The translations under genes were made by a program, and so were the position numbers. Positions 60,544 to 64,000 of a stretch of 64,000 nt of DNA are shown here, one piece after another (the first letter of the stretch is position 1; every line of letters begins with the position of its first letter). The DNA lies in the NCBI RefSeq assembly GCF_029689945.1, contig NZ_CP121451.1:2170001-2234000 (forward strand), in the 5' to 3' direction. The DNA is from Paenibacillus amylolyticus. Its GTDB lineage: Bacteria; Bacillota; Bacilli; Paenibacillales; Paenibacillaceae. The notes under the pieces were generated by a model that saw only the letters and a list, made by a program, of their open reading frames with translations, searched no databases and was not told the origin of the DNA.

Positions 60544-60594
60544 GAGCCTTTGCCTTTTAAGCGCGTAAGCGTGATACGGGGAAAGGCTTTTTTT
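60544..60594 (+). terminator. Terminator after the histidine kinase gene
   Basis: AGCCTTT and AAAGGCT arms with an inner CGC/GCG hairpin and seven T residues. Confidence 0.75.
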
Positions 60595-60688
60595 GTTTTT
60601 CAATTTCCCGGATAAAAAAACAACTTCTTTTGCAAACTGTCTATAGAGCCATAATTTGCATCTCATGCAAAAGGAGGACGGAAGGAAT

Positions 60689-60793
60689 ATGTTCCGTAAA
60701 CAAGAGAAAACACTCATCATTGTCTGTCTGGTTGCAGCTGTGGTGGTACTGTATGCCGTTGTGAAAAGCATCATCCGAATCATGAGTTATTGA
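60689..60793 (+). CDS. 34-residue single-span membrane protein upstream of cydA
   Basis: ATG at 60689 follows AAGGAGGACGGAAGGA, a very strong ribosome binding region. The product is a short basic start (MFRKQEKT), one hydrophobic helix (LIIVCLVAAVVVLYAVV) and KSIIRIMSY. It ends 64 bases before cydA. Small single-helix proteins accompany many cytochrome bd oxidases, so a bd-related role is possible. It does not look like the CydS sequence found downstream, and I do not recognise the family. Confidence 0.6.
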   Translation: MFRKQEKTLIIVCLVAAVVVLYAVVKSIIRIMSY

Positions 60794-60857
60794 GATACAC
60801 GTTCAATCAGAGGAACTGCTGTTGTACATAACGATTATGTGAAAGAGGAGTGTAACC

Positions 60858-62203
60858 ATGTCATCCCTGGACCCTGTTTTGCTCAGCCGGATATTAACCG
60901 GTCTTACCCTGTTTGTACACATTGTTTTTGCCTCTATTGGTGTAGGCGTTCCACTCATGATTGCCTTGGCCGAGTGGCGAGGACTGCGAACCAATGATAT
61001 GCATTACACCTTGCTGGCACGCCGTTGGGCGCGAGGTTTTGTCATTACCGTTGCCGTTGGCGTCGTCACAGGCACCTCGATCGGATTGCAGCTTAGTCTG
61101 CTGTGGCCGATGTTTATGCGGGTAGCAGGTCAGGCCATTGCCCTGCCGCTGTTCATGGAGACGTTTGCCTTTTTTATAGAGGCGATCTTTCTTGGCATTT
61201 ACCTCTATACGTGGGATCGTTTCAAAAAGAAATATACCCATATGCTGCTGTTGATTCCGGTAGCTCTCGGCTCATCTGCGTCTGCGATTTTCATTACGAC
61301 GGTGAACTCCTTCATGAACCAGCCTCAGGGATTCACCCTGATTAACGGCATCATGAAGGACATTCATCCGATTGCTGCCATGCTGAATCCGGCGACGCCA
61401 ACCAAGGTGTCTCATGTGCTGGCTTCATCCTACACCCTGAGTGCAGGTATCCTGGCGGGGATAGCCGCCTTCAGTTTGCTGCGGGGACGGGATCATGTGT
61501 ATTACAAAAAAGCACTGAAACTCACGACAGTATCTGCGCTTGTATTTGCCATCAGTACCGTTATGATCGGCGACTCATCGGGTAAATTTCTGGCGAAATA
61601 TCAGCCGGAGAAGCTGGCGGCCGCAGAATGGCATTTCAAGACGATGAAAGAGGCACCGCTCGTGTACGGCGGCATTCTGGATGAGAACAATGAAGTGAAA
61701 TATGCGATAGAGATTCCTTATGCACTCAGCATTTTGGCGGGCAATCGTCCCGATACGGAAGTGAAAGGTCTCGAAGAATTTCCTGCGGATCTGAGGCCAC
61801 CATTGTCCATACATTATATGTTCGACCTGAAGGTCACAACCGGAGTGATTATCCTGATGATTCCTGTGTTATATGTGCTGCGGCGGTGGTTGCCAGGGCG
61901 CAAGCCATATCCCAAATGGCTGTTGCTTGGCATTGTCCTGCTGGGGCCACTGGCCATGATTGCCATCGAGCTGGGGTGGATGTTCGCCGAAGTGGGCCGG
62001 AGCCTTGGATCTTGCGCGGGTATATGAAGGTGTCGGAAGCAGCCACGACATCCACTTCTGTGGGATGGATGCTGGTGTTGTTTATTTTGCTGTATCTGAT
62101 CCTCTGTTTCTCTTGCATTCGGGTGCTCAGCAAGCTGTTCCGCAACAAGGAAGCAGAGAAGGAACTGGCATCTCTGGGGCTTGAAGGAGGGATTGTGCAT
62201 TGA
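60858..62203 (+). CDS. cydA: Cytochrome bd quinol oxidase subunit I CydA (one frame break)
   Basis: This is the heme-bearing subunit of a cytochrome bd-type quinol oxidase, an oxygen-scavenging terminal oxidase. Features are SRILTGLTLFVHIVFASIGV with the heme His, FAFFIEAIFLGIYLYTWDRF, HVLASSYTLSAGI and MFDLKVTTG. The repaired protein has about 448 residues and a short Q loop. The frame breaks at G2 61999-62000. Restoring one base gives the conserved EVGR(E/Q)PWILRGYMKV. A missing G gives GREPW and a missing C gives GRQPW. GAGGAG precedes the ATG. The stop codon overlaps the cydB start. Confidence 0.93.
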
Positions 62204-63231
62204 GCTTCGAAATTGCGGGCATTGCGATATTGTGGACGTTTTTGTTCGGTTACCTGATTGTCGCTTCGATTGATTTTGGCGCCGGGTTCTTCAGCTTTTA
62301 CAGCATACTGACCGGGCATGAGAACAAAATTCATAACATCATTCAGCGCTACCTGTCTCCCGTGTGGGAAGTGACGAATGTGTTTCTGATCTTCTTTGTG
62401 GTTGGATTGGTCGGGTTTTATCCGGACAGTGCCTTTTATTACGGGACAGCTTTGCTGGTGCCGGGTTCTCTGGCCATTGTCCTGCTTGCCATCCGGGGGT
62501 GTATTACGCCTACAATACCTATGGCAATCATGGGCAGAACAGCCGGATCTACATGGCATTGTACGGAGCGACGGGACTGCTGATTCCGGCGGTATTCTCC
62601 ACCATTTTGGCGATATCCGAAGGTGGGATCATTGAGCAGGTGGGGAACAGGTGTTTTTTCGCTGGCGTGAATTTTTGACGAATCCCTATACCTGGTCGGT
62701 TGTTTTGCTTGCACTGGTCAGTGTGCTGTACATCTCGGCGATGTTTCTTTCCTATTATGCCAAGCGGGCAGGCGATGAGCCGGCATTTGAGGTGCTTCGG
62801 GAGTATGCACTGCTGTGGAGCTTGCCCACCATTTTTGCGAGTTTTCTGGCATTTCTGCAGATTAACAAACAGAATCCCGCACATTTTGAGCAGATGGTGA
62901 ATATTTCATGGATGTTCATTGCTTCATTTATCTGTTTTGTCATTGCGGTGTCGTTGGTGTGGAAACGCAAATATCTGGGCTGGTGTTTTATCGCTGTCAT
63001 GCTTCAGTTTGCCTTCGCCTGGTATGGTTACGGACGGTCTCACCTTCCGTATATCCTGTATCCCTATATTAATATTTACGACAGCTTTACGAATCGTACC
63101 ATGGGAATTGCGCTGATTACGGCGTTCAGCCTGGGCTGCTCGTGCTCATTCCGTCGCTTGTGCTGATTATGAAGCTGTTCCTGTTCGATGCCAATTATGT
63201 GCGCGGTAATTCCGGTAAAAAGAAAGGATGA
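62200..63231 (+). CDS. cydB: Cytochrome bd quinol oxidase subunit II CydB (three frame breaks)
   Basis: This is the second membrane subunit of the bd oxidase. TTG at 62200 overlaps the cydA stop, eight bases after AGGAGG. It has about nine hydrophobic spans, starting with ILWTFLFGYLIVASIDFGAG. The frame breaks at G run 62495-62499 (repair gives AIRGVYYAYNTYGNHG), G2 62650-62651 (repair gives EQVGNRVFFRWREFLT) and G run 63133-63135 (repair gives AFSLGLLVLIPSLVLI). Repaired length is about 344 residues and it ends in NSGKKKG. Three breaks in one kilobase is the highest density in the window. Confidence 0.92.
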
Positions 63232-63325
63232 GTCTGTCCATGCTGCTGAACATGTTCTTACTCATGACGCCCTTGCTGCATTCGTTATCTACCGAGGGAG
63301 TCACGGGATTCCCGGTATAACCGGG

Positions 63326-63436
63326 TTGAGTTTTTTTGAGACATTCACCATTATGTACGCTCCCCCACTTATCATTATGGCTGCGATTGTCTTTTTGTTC
63401 ATATATCTGGCCGTATGCAAAAACCCGAAGGATTGA
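63326..63436 (+). CDS. cydS: CydS-like small subunit of cytochrome bd oxidase
   Basis: This is a tiny single-span protein of about 36 residues from TTG at 63326. Its core FTIMYAPPLIIMAAIVFLFIY resembles the Geobacillus CydS subunit, which also has a xxIMYAP start followed by one helix and lies after cydB. The start is uncertain: no ribosome binding site lies close upstream, and a CCCGGT/ACCGGG hairpin precedes the TTG. A second frame begins with ATG 63228 overlapping the cydB stop (MSLSMLLNMFLLMTPLLHSL). One lost base near 63296 would fuse it to this segment. Confidence 0.6.
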   Translation: MSFFETFTIMYAPPLIIMAAIVFLFIYLAVCKNPKD

Positions 63437-63507
63437 TTGACTGGTACGTACATTCCCGTTTGGGGTAATCTGTTGTTAAGAAATGAGGAAGGGAGGAGGG
63501 CCCTTTC

Positions 63508-64000
63508 ATGCCTAAAATCCGTTATAACAACATTGATAATGTAAGTACGGACAAAACGCTGAAGGAATTCAAGCAATGGAGGGAGCAGCGGCGCAACAAA
63601 GTGAAGGACTACTCCTACACCGTGCCCAAACACCCGCCTGAACTGGATTATCTGCATGCCAATCGGGAGGATACGAGTATTACCTGGATTGGTCACTCCA
63701 CGTTTTTCATTCAATATTATGGATTGAACATCGTGACTGATCCGGTGTGGGCCGAAAAAATGGGATTTCAACGAAGGCTCGGTGCCCCCGGCATTCCGAT
63801 TCAGGATATTCCACCATTGGATGTCATTCTGATATCCCATTCCCACTATGATCATCTGCATCTGGCTTCCCTGCGTAAGCTGATTACTGCCAAGACGTTG
63901 CTGATCGTACCCGATGGTCTGAAGCGCAAGATGATTCGCAAAGGATTCCATCGATGCCAAGAGATGAAGTGGTGGGAACATATTACACTTGGCGGAGTCA
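63508..64000 (+). CDS. Metallo-beta-lactamase-fold hydrolase, N-terminal part (runs off the window)
   Basis: This is the first 164 residues of an MBL-fold metal hydrolase of the UlaG/NAPE-PLD-like type. GGGAGGAGGG lies seven bases before the ATG. Visible features are a basic N-terminus, TSITWIGHSTFFIQYYGLNI, DPVWAEK and the metal-binding motif SHSHYDHLHL. The frame remains open to base 64000. It follows the cyd genes by about 70 bases with no clear terminator. Substrate unknown. Confidence 0.85.
   Translation, partial: MPKIRYNNIDNVSTDKTLKEFKQWREQRRNKVKDYSYTVPKHPPELDYLHANREDTSITWIGHSTFFIQYYGLNIVTDPVWAEKMGFQRRLGAPGIPIQDIPPLDVILISHSHYDHLHLASLRKLITAKTLLIVPDGLKRKMIRKGFHRCQEMKWWEHITLGGV

Overview
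The window looks like a chromosomal segment of a Paenibacillus-type Firmicute. The evidence is the gene content (LplB/YtcP/LplA sugar ABC systems with YesN-type regulators, quinol oxidases, SLH and LPXTG surface proteins, a class D-like sortase), strong AGGAGG-type ribosome binding sites, sigma-A promoters, cre-like sites, a XylR operator and an L-box lysine riboswitch. The genus is inferred from style and protein resemblance, not from a search.

Layout. 0-17 kb is a carbohydrate locus on the + strand: a YesN-type response regulator, a GH2 enzyme, two permeases, three tandem paralogous sugar-binding lipoproteins, a GH95 fucosidase and a GH1 beta-glucosidase. Palindromic AAAACGTTTT sites, cre-like sites and separate promoters lie in the gaps. 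17-21.7 kb holds a small membrane protein and a cyoABCD/qox-type quinol oxidase operon. 21.8-25.5 kb is a uronate catabolic group (kduI, a DeoR regulator, kduD, a sugar-phosphate isomerase/epimerase). 25.7-32.7 kb carries metY, a P1B-4 metal ATPase and a ZIP transporter (each with a Fur/PerR-like box), an alpha/beta hydrolase, thioredoxin reductase and an NrdH redoxin. 33-38 kb is xylR/xylA/xylB with two copies of an interspersed repeat between xylA and xylB. 38-43 kb has two glycosyltransferase genes, a KDPG aldolase and an alpha/beta hydrolase. 43-52.5 kb is a cell-surface region: an SLH protein, a transglutaminase-like protein, a giant Cna-B/LPXTG protein and a convergent sortase. 52.8-64 kb has a lysine-riboswitch-controlled amino-acid permease, a CvfC-like HEAT protein, a divergent two-component pair, a cytochrome bd operon (cydA, cydB, cydS-like) and the start of a metallo-beta-lactamase-fold hydrolase.

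A dominant property of the sequence is damage. Seventeen genes are split by about 25 frame changes. Every one is equivalent to loss of exactly one base, and nearly all can be repaired by restoring one base in a short run, mostly of G or C. Highly conserved genes (trxB, cyoB, cydA, cydB, xylB) are hit as often as accessory ones. I therefore read these as sequencing or assembly errors rather than real pseudogenes. I annotate each affected gene over its full span and give the position of each break.

How the genes fit together. The 0-17 kb locus senses, imports and trims a fucose- and galactose-containing (possibly plant) glycan under CcpA-like control. kduI/kduD and the KDPG aldolase form parts of the unsaturated-uronate route, and the KDG kinase is not in the window. 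XylR/A/B handle xylose. The two quinol oxidases (heme-copper and bd) give a branched respiratory chain. The candidates for under-described biology are the covarying hairpin repeat, the Fur-box/hairpin leader of the metal ATPase, the tiny membrane proteins beside cydAB, and the locus-specific operator set.
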